A stretch of DNA of 64,000 nucleotides from Bos javanicus (Eukaryota > Chordata > Mammalia > Artiodactyla > Bovidae). Below are positions 1 through 10,909 of the stretch, one piece after another; the first letter of the stretch is position 1, and every line of letters begins with the position of its first letter. Made by a program: the position numbers and the translations under genes. The notes beneath the pieces were generated by a model, which did no database searches, had not been told where the DNA came from, and saw only the letters and a list, made by a program, of their open reading frames with translations. The stretch covers positions 46,064,483 through 46,128,482 of the forward strand of contig NC_083890.1 in the NCBI RefSeq assembly GCF_032452875.1, in the 5' to 3' direction.

Positions 1-59
1 AGTACACAGACTTGGGTCACTGTGGGTCTAGGAACTGCAGACTTTTCTTCTTACCGTCT

Positions 60-240
60 GTCCATTTATCTCTTCCTTCCTTCATGCCTCCATATAAGAT
101 CTCTGAATTTCTAATACCTAGGTCATTTCCTCTGTGAAATCCTTCCTATAACTAGGCTCTTAAATGATGTCCCCTTTCCTGGATTCCTACTGCATTTTAT
201 TATGTGTATTTTATTCGAATGTATTTATGAATAACTAGCA
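60..240 (+). mobile_element. L2 LINE 3' remnant (probable)
   Basis: The stretch has the wording of an L2 3' end in sense: a segment reading 'cattTcctctgtgaaatccttcc' in two parts, followed by a T-rich 'cattttattatgtgtattt' block. It is heavily diverged and non-coding. The assignment is by recalled consensus only; it could be unique T-rich DNA. Confidence 0.45.
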
Positions 241-1132
241 AAAACTTGTAACCAAGTGCTTGTTATAAGCACTGAGAAGGTGAACGTGAGCACACGCTGA
301 CGTGTACCTGGGCCTCACGCTGCACGGTCTGTTCCAGAGGCACACGGAGCAGATTACAGGCACGCCGTGTTGCACAAGACCTAACAATCCTGAAAAATCT
401 CAGATGGGATGAACATGTCTTAGCGACTAGGCGGTAAGCCTCCAGGAAGCAGACGGCTGCGCTGCACCAACAACGGCTCAGTAAACACCATGTCCTTGGA
501 GAGCTGATGTTCTCTTCACCTCGAGGATGTTCCTTGCAAAGGTCTGCAGGAAAAGGAGTGAGCAGGAAAATGGCAGTACGAAAAGTTTTCCTGGAGCCCA
601 TGAGTTTATATCCAAGTTTGGGAAAAAGCTTGGAATGGTTATGGAATGATCATGTTAAGAAAGCTTGGTTGCTTCCTTGCACAATAATCTTGTGCTTGTC
701 CCACAGTTTGTTAGGACCATATGTCCCTGGCAACCCATAATCTATGTCCTGCATGTCCTTTTCAACATTTAAATTAATTACCTTGAAAGGCTAAGGTGTA
801 TGTGTGACAATCGGATCTAAGTGGGAAGAAAAAAAAATGTGGTCTTACCCTTAAATGTTGGAAGACTCAGCACTTAAATGGATAGTTACCAACTAGTGAC
901 CACACATTCAAATCAAACACAGCTTTCTCTTTCACCAGATGTGTGCATTTATCAAGAACTTTCTGCTAATTATTCAAAGAAGTCCTAGAACAGCACACAT
1001 GTGCCCTCTTCAAGGAAAGCCCACGTATGCAATACACACTCATAATCACTTACAGATAAGCCAGCCAGATGGATGCATTGTTTTACATAATGTTACATAA
1101 TTCTGCCAATGATTAAGACACATTTCAGCACA
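241..1132. other. Unique non-coding stretch
   Basis: No repeat family recognised. A 112-codon reverse frame (263-601) and a 77-codon forward frame (507-740) overlap each other, show no domain, and are typical of chance frames. A short A-run sits near 827. Nothing supports a gene. Confidence 0.6.
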
Positions 1133-1143
1133 TAATTCAATAT

Positions 1144-1630
1144 CAGTTCAGTTCAGTCGCTCAGTTGTGTTCGACTCTTTGCGATCCCATGGACTGCAGC
1201 ATGCCAGACTTCCCTGTCCATCACCAACTCCCAGAGCTTGCTCAAACTCATGTCCATCGAGTCGGTGATGCCATCCAACCAACTCATCCTCTGTCGTCCC
1301 CTTCTCCTCCTGCCTTCAATCTTCCCCAGCATCAGGGTCTTTTCCAATGAATCAGTTCTTTGTATCAGGGGGCAAAGTATTGGAGTTTCAGCTTCAGCCA
1401 TCAGTCCTTCCAATGAATATTCAGGACTGATTTCCTTTAGAATGGACTGGTTGGATCTCCTTGCAGTCCAAGGGACTCTCAAGAGTCTCCTCCAACTCCA
1501 CAGTTCAAAAGCATGAATTCTTCGGCGCTCAGCTTTCTTTATAGTCCAACTCTCACATCCATACATGACTACTGGAAAAACCATAGCTTTGACTAGACAG
1601 ACTGGCAAAGTAATGTCAGTTCGATAAAGT
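1144..1630 (-). mobile_element. BovB (RTE) LINE, 5'-truncated, with 11-bp TSD
   Basis: This is the last ~490 bp of BovB in antisense, beginning with the (TCAGT)n-type tail and ending inside the coding region. An exact 11-bp target-site duplication (TAATTCAATAT) lies at 1133-1143 and 1631-1641, so both ends are known. The reverse strand keeps a 151-codon open frame (1608-1153) carrying the conserved tail downstream of the reverse transcriptase, including VMYGCESW and LRVPWTARRSNQSIL. A local departure around LMAEAETPIL suggests compensating small indels. No RT catalytic core is present, so the copy cannot be active. Confidence 0.95.
1153..1608 (-). pseudogene. BovB ORF2 C-terminal coding remnant (151 codons)
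   Basis: The open frame inside the BovB copy encodes only the C-terminal part of the endonuclease/RT polyprotein. Residues such as VMYGCESWTIKKAE, RVPWTARRSNQSIL and KIEGRRRRGRQRM match the BovB tail as remembered. It ends at the normal BovB stop in the 3' tail (KSRTQLSD-stop). The endonuclease and the RT palm motif (YADD) are missing, so this is a dead fragment and not a host gene. Confidence 0.85.
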
Positions 1631-1641
1631 AATTCAATATA

Positions 1642-2935
1642 GGAAGTTTAAATGTAAACCCAGCATTTTAGTTATGAAAGGTTATGAATTACAGCGATAT
1701 GAACTAGAGGTTGTGAGCTAGAAAGATACAGTAGATTCCAGGTGAAGGGGCTCAGAACACTCCTATTCCTTTGCACCAGGACTGCTATTTGGGAATAGCC
1801 AGTGTTACTTTTTGTATAAACAGAGCATCTGTGTCTGCAGTTGGGTTTTGGAAGAGAGCAGTTAGTGCCCGTGTTGGTGATGTGCCTGAGTCCCAGGGTG
1901 TGGAAAGTCATCTTACATCATGGGAATTGGGAGATTGATTTTACTTTCGATATGGGCCATTATTTCTTTTCCCACTTTGATCTGCTTTCTAGGAATTGTC
2001 CTGGGGATATTTTTGTTGTAGAAGTTTTCTAAGCTGGTAAGTAAGGGCTCTTTCATTATGGGTTTTTAAATTTTTTTTTTTTTGCTTTTTTGGCTTGTGG
2101 AACATACTCCCGAGTATAGTCTATGAACGTGAATTATAAACCCACTTACTGTGTATCTCTTATTGACTATGAAGCATATGAAAGAAAAGGAGGCATTTTA
2201 AACTTATTTTACATCCTTCAAAGGTGGAACTAAGATCAATCAAGGCAAGCTGTGGGTGAGAAGATTTTAATTCATAAGGAAAAAGAACTTTCTAGCACTC
2301 AGAAAACAAAAAATGCAATAGTACTTTCCTAGCGGCATCTTTGTGCAAAGTCTTCTTCTAAGCTGGAAATCGATGAACTTATGTTTCTCACATTGGCTCA
2401 TGCTTCAAAGGAGCTAATTCAGAACAGAACCCGAAGTGGCCTTGCCAGACACCCATCCTGAAAATGTGGGCAGTGCTTGGGCGTGGCTGGCATTGATTGG
2501 ACAATGTGGCTAAGTTTTGTGGCCACTCTGGGATGCCGTGGGGTGAGTAGTAGGTACTTAGAATGATGAGAAATTGGGAGGCCTGGTCACTGGGCGATAG
2601 GCACTGAAATGAGATGCATATGTTCTAGAATCAGAAAGTGGGAGTGCTGAGAAGTCATGCATATTGCCTATATTACCTTTAGTCCCCTCACTCCTCTCTA
2701 AAAGGCAAGACCTTAAGCAAAACCCAAAGATCCACTTGGCTTGAGAGTGTGTCCAGTGTGAGGTGCTAGGCAGCCTTTGCCAGGAGGGCCGAGACCAGCC
2801 AAAATTGGAGTCCATCTGGATCAAAACTGTGCTGACCATAAAACCCAGCAGGAGACAGAGTATGCTTGGTGGCCTCATGATCCCTCTCTGCTAGCCTCTG
2901 CTTTCTTTTTTCTTAAATAAAATTTTTTTGAATTT
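1642..2935. other. Unique non-coding stretch
   Basis: No family recognised. There is a T-rich tract at about 2068-2085 and several chance frames, the longest being 106 codons in reverse (2558-2878). No splice-flanked exon or conserved domain was seen. Confidence 0.5.
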
Positions 2936-2939
2936 TATT

Positions 2940-3161
2940 TATTATTAAATTTTAAAAATTTATTTGTCTACTTTTGGCTGTGTGGGCTTTGTCTGTTGTG
3001 GCGAGGGGGTGTACCCTGTGTGGTGTGCGGGCTTCTCACTGTGGTGGCTTTTCTTATTGCTGCACACGGGCTCAGCTACCCTGAGACATGTGGGATCTTC
3101 CTGGACTAGGGACTGAACCTCTTGTGTCTGGATTCTTTACCATTGGACCACCAGGGAAGTC
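2940..3161 (-). mobile_element. CHR-type tRNA-Glu SINE
   Basis: Antisense CHR SINE: A/T-rich tail at the left (about 2920-2965), middle part with 'gctgcacacgggctcagc', and a right end reading as the reverse of the tRNA-Glu head (ending ccaccagggaagt). The middle is internally shortened relative to full copies nearby such as 12244-12574. Confidence 0.85.
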
Positions 3162-3164
3162 TTT

Positions 3165-3440
3165 TTGTTTAATTTTAAAATTAGGTTGGGTTTTATTTTT
3201 TTAGTGTAACTGCTTCGCAATGTGTTACTTTCTGCTGTACAACCAGGTGAACCAGCTGTATGTCTATATGTACATGGATATATATCCCCTCCCTCTGTCC
3301 CCTCCCTCCCATTCCATCCGTCTAGATCATCACAGAGCCCCGAGCTGAGCTCCCTGTGCTACGCAGCAGCTTCCCTCTAGCTCTCTGTTTTGCACATGGT
3401 AGTATCTATATTAGACTTGGTTTTCTTTCTCCACTCTTGG
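3165..3440 (-). mobile_element. Ruminant L1 3'UTR fragment
   Basis: Antisense L1 3' end. It has the characteristic order 'cagcagcttcc', 'gagctccctgtgct' and a polypyrimidine 'cccctccctc' block, preceded by a T-rich reverse poly(A). It is 5'-truncated and non-coding. Confidence 0.85.
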
Positions 3441-3477
3441 CAGCTAGTGGCACAGAGGGGTGGGTAAGGAAAAAACC

Positions 3478-3655
3478 AAATGTTTATTGAAAGTCTGTTG
3501 TGCACTTTAGGTGATTTGCATATCCTAACTCACTTTGTTCTTAGAATCATTTCCTCTGGGTAGATTGTTACTGTATTCATGTAGCAAATGAGGAAACTGA
3601 GTCTCAGGAAGATGAGCTGGGATCCAAGCCAGTCATTTCATGACACTGTGCTGGA
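3478..3655 (-). mobile_element. MIR SINE (antisense)
   Basis: Contains the MIR core in reverse, including 'aaatgaggaaactgagtctcagg' in diverged form, next to 'gatttgcatatcctaactcactttgt'. MIRs are ancient tRNA-derived mammalian SINEs amplified with L2. This copy is diverged and partial. Confidence 0.75.
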
Positions 3656-3659
3656 TAAG

Positions 3660-4200
3660 AGAAGGAGGAAGGTTGATGATGGGAGATATATTACCTATAG
3701 GGAAATCATACATTAAGCATTGTTCATTTTATTAATTGTATTGGTATAATGGTATAAAGTTGTCACAGTTATAATTTCATGCTCTGACATTCAGAACTCC
3801 TGGCAAAGAATGCCTTTTTCTAAACTGAATTTTCAATGACTCCGTCTTGGTAAGCTTTTTCCTTTTGCTTCTCTGGTTAAATCCTGGATATGCTTTATCA
3901 TCCTTGAGCTTTTAACTCACAGTTTGAGCTTCTGCAAGTCCACCTGTGCCTGTTATCGGACTTCTCATCATGAAAAAGTCTAGGTCAGACTTTATCGAGC
4001 ATCTCTCATTCATTTTTAGCGCTCCACCCAATTCCACTCTTATCTCTATCTGGAATCTCATTTTGAGTTACTCACTTCTCATCACCAACTCCCCTTTTTT
4101 TTCACCAGTCCTCATTCCTGACCTGCTTCATCCCCTTTTCCACTTACTGTTCTAACATCACCTTCCATTTAGTGACTAGTTTAAACATCTAAAAAGCTGG
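3660..4200. other. Unique AT-rich stretch
   Basis: No recognised repeat. A 69-codon forward frame (3946-4155) looks hydrophobic but has no family resemblance and no supporting signals. Confidence 0.5.
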
Positions 4201-4202
4201 TA

Positions 4203-6088
4203 TTTTTATTATTTTTTGACTTTTATTCTTTTTTCTGAAAAATGATTTTTTATTGGAATATAATTGCTTTATAGTGTTGTGTTAGTTGTGTTGTGTTACA
4301 GTGTTGTGTTAGAAGTAAATACCTGTATGTATACATATATCTTCCATCTTGAGCCTCCCTCCCCACCCCCATCCCACCCCTCTAGGTTCCCAGAGCACCG
4401 AGCTGAGCTCCCTGTGCTATACAGCAGCTTCCCACTAGCCATCTATTTTACACATGGAAGTGTATATATTTGGAATGTATTTGGAAGTTTGGAAAACAAA
4501 TTTGGAAATTTGGAAAAAGGCAGTTTTGAAAAACTCAGCAGAAATTTGGAGAACAGCATATCTGGAAAACTCAGCAGTGGCCACAGAACCGGAAAAGGTC
4601 AGTTTTCATTCCAATCCCAAAGAAAGGCAATGCCAAAGAATGTTCAAACTACCACACAATTGCATTCATCTCACACACTAGCAAAGTAATGCTCAAAATT
4701 CTCCAAGCCAGGCTTCAACAGTATGTGAACTGAGAACTTCCAGATGTTCAAGGTGGATTTAGAAAAGGCAGAGGAACCAGAGATCAAATTGCCAACATCC
4801 ACTGTATCATAGAAAAAGCAAGAGAATTCCAGAAAAACATCTATTTCTGCTTTATTGACTATGCCAAAGCCATTGACTATGTGGATCACAACAAACTGTG
4901 GAAAATTCTTAAAGAGATGGGAATACCAGACCACCTGACCTGCCTCCTGAGAAATCTGTGTGCAGGTCAAGAAGCAACAGTTAGAACTGGACATGGAACA
5001 ACAGACTGGTTCCAAATTGGGAAAGGAGTACGTCAAGACTGTATAGTGTTGCCCTGATTATTTAATTTATATGCAGAGTACATCATGGGAAATGCCAGGC
5101 TGGATAAAGCACAAGCTGGAATCCAGATTGCTGGGAGAAATATCAGTAACCTCAGATATGCAGATGACACCACCCTTATGGCAGAAAGTGAAGAGGAACT
5201 AAAGAACCTCCTGATGAAAGTGAAAGAGGAGAGTGAAAAAGCTGGCTTAAAACTTAACATTCAAAAAACTAAGATCATGGCATCTGGCCCCATCACTTCA
5301 TAGCAAATAGATGGGGAAACAGTGGAAACAGTGGCTGACTTTATTTTTGGGGGCTCCAAAATCACTGCAGATGGTGACTGCAGCCATGAAATTAAAAGAC
5401 ACTTGCTCTTTGGAAGAAAAGTTATGACCAACCTAGACAGCATACTAAAAAGCAGAGACATTACTTTGCCAACAAAGGTCCATCTAGTCAAAGCTATGGT
5501 TTTTCCAATAGTCATGTATGGATGTGAGGGTTGGACTATAAAGAAAGCTGAGCACCGAAGAATTGATGCTTTTGAACTGTGGTGTTGGAGAAGACTCTTG
5601 AGAGTCCCTTGGACTGCAAGGAGATCCAACCAGTCCATCCTAAAGGATGGATTGAATATTCATTGGAAGGACTGATGCTGAAGCTGAAATCCAATACTTT
5701 GGGCACCTGATTCGAAGAACTGACTTACTGGAAAAGACCCTGATGCTGGGGAAGATTGAAGGCAAGAGGAGAAGGGGACGACAGGATGAGATGGTTGAAT
5801 GGCATCACCAACTCGATGATGAGTTTGAGCAAGCTCTGGGAGTTGGTGATGGACAGGGAAGCCTGGCGTGCTGCAGTCCATGGGGTCACAAGGAATCAGA
5901 CACAACTGAGTGACTAACACTTTCATTTTACAATGTATGTATGTCAATGCTACTCTAGAAAAAATGGTCCCGATGAACATGTTTGCAAGGCAGGACTAGA
6001 GATGCAGACATAGGGAATGGACTTGCAGACATGGGCAAGGAGGGTAGGGGAGGGTGGGATGAATTGAGAGAGTAGCATTGATAAGTTA
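4203..6088 (-). mobile_element. 5'-inverted ruminant L1, split by a BovB insertion
   Basis: The left piece (4203-4478) is the antisense L1 3'UTR. It resumes after the BovB at about 5935-5956 with 'gtcaatgctactct' and then flips to sense (about 5965-6085), reading 'gcaaggcag...gagatgcagacat' and ending 'gagagtagcattga'. Antisense 3' part followed by a sense upstream part is the signature of twin-priming inversion. The L1 came first; the BovB landed in it later. Confidence 0.8.
4479..5930 (+). mobile_element. BovB (RTE) LINE, longest copy, 5'-truncated
   Basis: About 1.45 kb of BovB in sense, versus about 3.2 kb for a full element. It covers the RT domain and the C-terminal tail. The RT catalytic motif YADDTTLM is readable at about 5158-5181. 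Upstream RT segments resembling 'FRKGRGTRDQIANI' and 'FCFIDYAKA' are also readable. Three nonsense changes are visible: GTG AAC TGA (about 4729), CCC TGA TTA (about 5054) and TCA TAG CAA (about 5299). The tail ends gagtgactaacac near 5920. The copy is coding-derived but inactive; the endonuclease is absent. Confidence 0.93.
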
Positions 6089-6201
6089 TAGCTTTTTAAA
6101 GTCCCTAGAAACATAGACCATGCAGGCTTAAATGAAATATCGTGTATTTATGGTGTCATCTACTTTAGTTTCCCTGACCTCATTTCGGTATCATCTGGAT
6201 G

Positions 6202-6321
6202 ATTTTTTTGTTTTTTTTGGTTGCACCAGGTGACATGCGGAACTTCCCCAAGCAGGGATTGAACCTATTCCCCTGCAGTGAAGGCACAGAATCTTAACCA
6301 CTGGACCACCAGGGAAGCCCC
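6202..6321 (-). mobile_element. Short CHR-type tRNA-Glu SINE (~120 bp)
   Basis: T-rich reverse tail, then 'ggttgcaccaggtgacatgc' and the reversed tRNA-Glu head ending in 'accaccagggaagcccc'. This is the short form, lacking the long tRNA-unrelated body of copies such as 10024-10358. Confidence 0.88.
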
Positions 6322-6334
6322 CATCAGGCTGCTT

Positions 6335-6720
6335 CTTTACTTCTCTTCAGATTTTGTGTGTGTAATTTGCATCTTTGTCCACATTATTTGGCCACCTCTC
6401 TTTTTCATCTAGCATGCTAACATAATCTTTTGCAATGTAGATTTTAGGACTTGCATAGTTTTCCCCATCTATTTAGCATTTTAAAATTTAACCAGCTTGT
6501 TATTTTGTACATTTAGGTTCCTTCCCAGTTTTTATTACTATAAATCACCCATGAACATCCTTGTGGCTAAATCATAGTCCATTTCTCTGGTTACTCTCTT
6601 ATGGCAAACTCATAGAAGCAGAATTGCTTAGTCTATCTTGAAAAAGGTTGCTTAAATTATTATTTGGAAAGATTATCTGTTTGTCATTGTAGAGGACATA
6701 TTGCAAAGGTTCCTGTAAAT
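6335..6720 (-). mobile_element. Possible ancient L1 ORF2 remnant
   Basis: Segments such as 'tttttattactataaat', 'atgaacatcc' and 'agaagcagaattgct' resemble antisense old L1 ORF2. They are heavily diverged, so the call is weak and the region could be unique. Confidence 0.35.
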
Positions 6721-6721
6721 A

Positions 6722-6924
6722 ATATAAGAAGAATGATATCATCACTCCTAACCCACACTAAATTACTCATGTGATATTCAGTAAACCAAAAAACTTTTAT
6801 CACTCTCAACTGATTCATATATAGACTTAAGGCAATGGATTAGAGCTCTAAGGTATTCCTCCATATGTCATTCTTTTATGCTGATTTCACATAGTGGGAA
6901 TAATTGCATTCCTGAATCTTCTCT
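6722..6924. other. Short unique gap
   Basis: Nothing recognised between the old L1-like segment and the next BovB. Confidence 0.5.
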
Positions 6925-7254
6925 TTGTTGCTGTTGTTTAGTTGCTAAGTTGTGTCTGACTCTTAGCAACCCCATGGACTGTAGCAAGCGCGCCAGGCTC
7001 CTCTGTCCTTCATTATCTCCTGGAGTTTGCGCAAACTCATGGCCGTTGACTTGGTGATGCTATCTAATCATCTCATCCTCTGTCGCCCCCTTCTCCTCCT
7101 GCCTTCAATCTTTCCCAGCATCAGGGTTCCAATGAGTCAGCTGTTTGCATTAGATGGCCAAAGTATTGGAGCCTCAGTTTCAGCATCAGTCCTTCCAGTG
7201 AATATTCAAGGTTGATTTCCTTTAGGATGGACTGGTTCGATCTCCTTGCAGTCT
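6925..7254 (-). mobile_element. BovB LINE 3' fragment
   Basis: Antisense 330-bp BovB 3' end, from the TTG/TTT-rich tail to the segment encoding the SNQSIL region. It breaks off at 'ctccttgcagtct'. Coding potential is frame-broken. Confidence 0.93.
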
Positions 7255-7401
7255 GGGTTTCACAAAAGGCAATTTAGAAAGCCAACCCTTAAAATAGTGA
7301 AGTGGCTGAAACAAAGGCACAAATTTTCTTGAAATCTTGTCTTAGGAGAAAGAAAAGAGTTACCACTGTTTTCACCTTCACATTGGCCTCCAAAAATTCT
7401 T

Positions 7402-7468
7402 TGTTTTTGTTGTTCAGTCATTAAGTCATGTCTGACTTTTTGTGACCCCAGGGACTGCAGTATGCCAA
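7402..7468 (-). mobile_element. Bov-A/BovB 3'-end scrap
   Basis: About 65 bp reading 'ttgttgttcagtcattaagtc' and 'gtctgactttttgtgacccc' as separate motifs. This is the tail shared by Bov-A SINEs and BovB, so the parent family cannot be decided. Confidence 0.8.
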
Positions 7469-8089
7469 GTACTAAATATTCTTCCTGGTGCTAAATATTT
7501 AGCAAAATGACTTTTGATCTTGTCCATGTTTAAGTGAGTAATGTCACTCATGGCTCTTATTATCTTTCTCTTTGATGGGTTATCATTGGCATTCTCCAGA
7601 TGAAGAAACAACAGATGCCGAAAACTGGTGACCTGCTCAGCTTTAGAAGGTGAATCAGAGGTTAGGAAGGAACATACTAGACTTTTCCCCCATGAGGCTA
7701 GCATAAAGAAGGCTCTGCCTTGGAATACTGCTTTGGGTCTACCCAAGGGGGTTATGGGAACTAGTAGATTGAATTATTTCAAAACACTCTCCTCCAACAG
7801 GGCCCTGGGGTCAGGCACTCTTTCCCAGATCTTATGTGGAGTCTCTGACTCTTTTTCTTACTTCTGGCAATCAGCATTTGGGTCATCAGGATATCCGTGC
7901 AAAAGGATGAACCTGGCAAATGTACCGGTGAACTCAGACATCGCTGATAAAAACAAGAGTTGAAAACAGTGATGAAACGCAGCACCAAGGACAGTTTGGC
8001 TTACTTAAAATTTTTGTTGGGCAACAGCTATGTGGAGGTTCCATGCGGGCAGCATCCAGAACGGGAGGAGGCTCAGGGCTTGATGTGTG
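7469..8089. other. Mostly unique stretch
   Basis: No gene. A MIR-like trace ('ttctccagatgaagaaac' then 'ggtgacctgctcag') may lie at about 7555-7640, too diverged for a firm call. Open frames on both strands (7426-7746, 7628-7963) overlap each other and have no domain. Confidence 0.45.
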
Positions 8090-8240
8090 TCTGCTGAACG
8101 CCAGGTTCTGGAGGTACAAGGATAAACAAGCCTCAAGACCTTCCCTCAAGCAACTCTCAGTCCAGCGGAGGAGACTGACACAAAAGCAAACACAGCAGCA
8201 AAATCATAAATTGAAATTTATGCAAATACTCAAGCAGCGA
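8090..8240 (-). mobile_element. L2 LINE fragment (antisense)
   Basis: Reads 'ggaggtacaaggataaacaag...ccttccctcaagcaactctcag...ggaggagactgacac', the familiar antisense L2 3' region in which 'gatacaaggatgaacaag' is followed by 'gagcttacagtct'. Diverged and non-coding. Confidence 0.65.
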
Positions 8241-8650
8241 GGAGGAGTGAGTGAGTGAGTGACTTGAAAGCTCTATAAGAGTAAAACATAAGAGTCTGCC
8301 GCATCTGATAGATTTCAGGTGCAGGTCCCTTTCGGAGCAGATGGACTCCTGAACTTTTCTCTGATGTGAACTTGTATGTGTCAGAGCCTATATGGTTTCA
8401 TTATAAAATGGAATGTATATACATTAAAATCACTTTTGATAACTCGAACCAGTAAATTACCTAACAGTTTCCATCCTGCTCCCTTCTGAGCAAAGTAAAA
8501 AAAAAAAATTTTTTCTTAACTGAATAGTCACAGTGGATGGAAGAATCATTTGTTTCCAGCCAATTGACACTTCATTATTTTCCACTGGGAGTGAATGTGC
8601 AACTCCTTTTGATTATTCAGAGCTTGTAATACGGAACAAGAAGAGGTTGC
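8241..8650. other. Unique stretch with A/T run
   Basis: No family recognised. An A-run followed by a T-run lies at about 8497-8515. No gene signals. Confidence 0.5.
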
Positions 8651-8651
8651 A

Positions 8652-8716
8652 TTAGGTATATTACAATATTGTAATTATCCTTCAATTAAAAATAAAATAA
8701 AAAAAAACCAAAAAAA
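8652..8716 (+). mobile_element. Minimal L1 3' end with poly(A)
   Basis: Only the last ~60 bp of a ruminant L1: 'ttacaatattgtaattatcc' then 'ttcaattaaaaataaaa' and an A-rich tail. It is extremely 5'-truncated. Confidence 0.75.
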
Positions 8717-8952
8717 GAATGAGCAGACTCTTCTAGACTGGAAAAAATGCAGAAATATTGCAGAGATGGAGACTCCTTGTCTCAGGAAATGAAGTAAGGG
8801 GATGGGATGCGCTTACTGGAATATTTATGGCCGAACGGACTTGAATATTATGTAAAAGAAGTTGTGAGATTTTGTGTGTTATGTGGCTTGAGTTAGTTTT
8901 CCAGTTTCTAAATTCTTTTTTTTTTTTTTGGAGAGGGGAGGTGTTATATGTC

Positions 8953-9127
8953 TTCTTTTCTTTTTTAATTTATTTTTAATTGGAAGATAATTGGTTTATA
9001 ATGTTGTATTGGTTTCTGCCATACAAGAACATGAATTAGCCATAAGGATACAAATGTCCCTCCCTCTTGAACCTGCCTCCCACCTCCTACCCCATCCCTC
9101 CCACCCCTCTAGGTTGTCACAGAGTCT
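8953..9127 (-). mobile_element. Ruminant L1 3'UTR fragment
   Basis: Antisense L1 3' end: 'aattggaagataattgg', 'ggtttctgccatacaag', 'ccacccctctaggttgtc'. It is 5'-truncated near 9127. A second T-run upstream (about 8917-8929) is not explained. Confidence 0.88.
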
Positions 9128-9413
9128 AAATTTTGTGACAGTGAATTTCAGAGTATCAGATTTCTGTGTAACGAGGTGTATATGTGAGGGCTACATATAC
9201 AAATCCACTTCCTAACTATTTCCTAAATGATTTGTGACATTTAGGGGAACTCTATGGGAGATTAATATGAGAAAACCTTCTTTGTAGAAGAAAAACATTA
9301 TATACTGTTAATTATCATAATGTTTTTCTTGTAGAAAATAGTTGGAGAAATCGAAGGTTGAGAGCCACAGATGTTCTCTATATTAAAACTCTCAGTCAAG
9401 AGTTGTGCTGAGG

Positions 9414-9657
9414 GGACCTTCCTGGTGGTCCAGTGGTTAAGAATCTGCCTGCCAGTGCAGAGGACATAGGTTCGATTCCTGGTCAGGGAACTAAGATTCC
9501 AAATACCCTGGAAGAACCAAGCCAGCATACTTCAACTAGTGAGCTGGCACACATACCTGCGTGCCGCAACAAAATATCACACATGACACAGCAGAGATCC
9601 TGCATGCCACAGCTAATCCCTGATGCGGCCAAATAAATAAACATAAATTAAAAAAAT
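9414..9657 (+). mobile_element. CHR-type tRNA-Glu SINE with 15-bp TSD
   Basis: Sense CHR SINE starting with the tRNA-Glu head (A box tccagtggttaag, B box ggttcgattcc), diverged body, and an (AAATA)n/A-rich tail. TSD AGAGTTGTGCTGAGG (9399-9413) pairs with AGAGTTATACTGAGG (9658-9672), two mismatches, fixing both ends. Confidence 0.93.
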
Positions 9658-9672
9658 AGAGTTATACTGAGG

Positions 9673-10020
9673 AAATTTGTCTACCGACAGAATCCACATT
9701 GTTGAGAAGGTGGCAGGCACGATTTGCATTTGAAAAGAACTCCATAATCCTTCTGATGTTTATCCAGCTTAATAACATTTCAGATATTTAAAGATTTTCT
9801 GACTCTTTTACTGTGCCAAGTACAAAGGAATTAACTTATTGATGGTTGGAATATTCTTCAAATAAGCACTTTTACTATGAAACTACCCAAAAGATGTTGA
9901 AAAATGAGTGGGAAAGGAATTAGGTCTACATTTAGAAATAAATGTATGAATTTAAAGGAAAAATAAAAACCGTGAACGCTGCTCTGTGTCTTAGCTTAGA
10001 AATGTTTCTCTCTCTCTTTT
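9673..10020. other. Unique stretch
   Basis: AT-rich, no recognised repeat or gene. Confidence 0.5.
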
Positions 10021-10023
10021 TTT

Positions 10024-10358
10024 AAAAAATTTATTTATTCATTTAGTTTGGCTGCGCTGGGTCTTCGTTGCTGCTCAGGTTTTCTCTAGTTGCGGGAAAC
10101 GGGGGCTACTCTCAAGCTGCGGTGCTTGGGCTTCTCATTGCAGTGGCTTCTCTCACTGCTCTTGCTGCAGAGCATGTGCTCTCGGGTGCGTGGGTTGTGG
10201 CTGTGAGCCCACAGGCTCTAGAGCACAGGCTCAATAGTTGTGGCACACAGGCTTAGTCACTTTGAGGTGTGTGGGGTCCTCCCAGATCTGGGATGGAACC
10301 CAGGTCTCCTGCATTGGCAGGCAGGTTTCTTTACCACTGAGCCACCAGGGACATCCCT
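10024..10358 (-). mobile_element. CHR-type SINE, near full length
   Basis: About 335 bp antisense: A/T-rich reverse tail, 'ggctgcgctgggtcttcg', the body, and the reversed tRNA-Glu head ending 'ccaccagggacatccc'. Flanked by short TC/T-rich repeats (CTCTCTTTTTT on both sides) that are a plausible TSD. Confidence 0.93.
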
Positions 10359-10700
10359 CTCTTTTTTGTACATTGCAGGGGCCTTGAAGACTAACACAAC
10401 CCAAGATGGCCCATCAACATATATGGATGTTCTTCTGTCCCAAATGCCATGAAGTTGGTGAGAAATGTTCTCCTAATTCCACCCCAGATTGAAATGGGGC
10501 ACAAAAGATGAAGCAGGCAACTCACCCGGAATCACAAACCAGGCAGCTATTGGAGCAGGAGAGAGGCTGAGAGCTCCAGAACTTTCCCACACTAACCTTT
10601 AGAAGGAAGACGTCCCCGCATCCTGCTTCCTTGACACCACTCAGACCTGGCTGGCTGGTTTTTCTAGACCTTTGTTCAGGAAAATATTATTATGCAGATG

Positions 10701-10776
10701 ATGGAATTTGGCTTTTAATATTTCTGGGCAAGGTTTTAATATTTGAAATATGGAATTTGGCTTTAATATTTCTGGG
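10701..10776. repeat. Local direct duplication (49-bp offset)
   Basis: A 27-28 bp unit beginning atggaatttggc occurs at 10701-10728 and again at 10750-10776, differing by one T. It is not a known family and looks like a small segmental tandem duplication. Confidence 0.85.
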
Positions 10777-10909
10777 AGGAACTGTTGCTCAGCTTTTCCA
10801 TTTATTTCCTTTTCAGAAATAGAGCCATGTGCAGGAAGACTGGACCCAGGGAAGGTGTCCAGCTCTTCCTTGGTCTTTCTTGAGCACTTCCAGATCCCTC
10901 CCCTTTCTA

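Noticed and set aside
9414..9657. tRNA-Glu gene suggested by A and B box motifs
   Set aside because: The A/B boxes belong to the SINE head; no acceptor stem or cloverleaf is complete. The same applies to the other Bov-tA and CHR copies.
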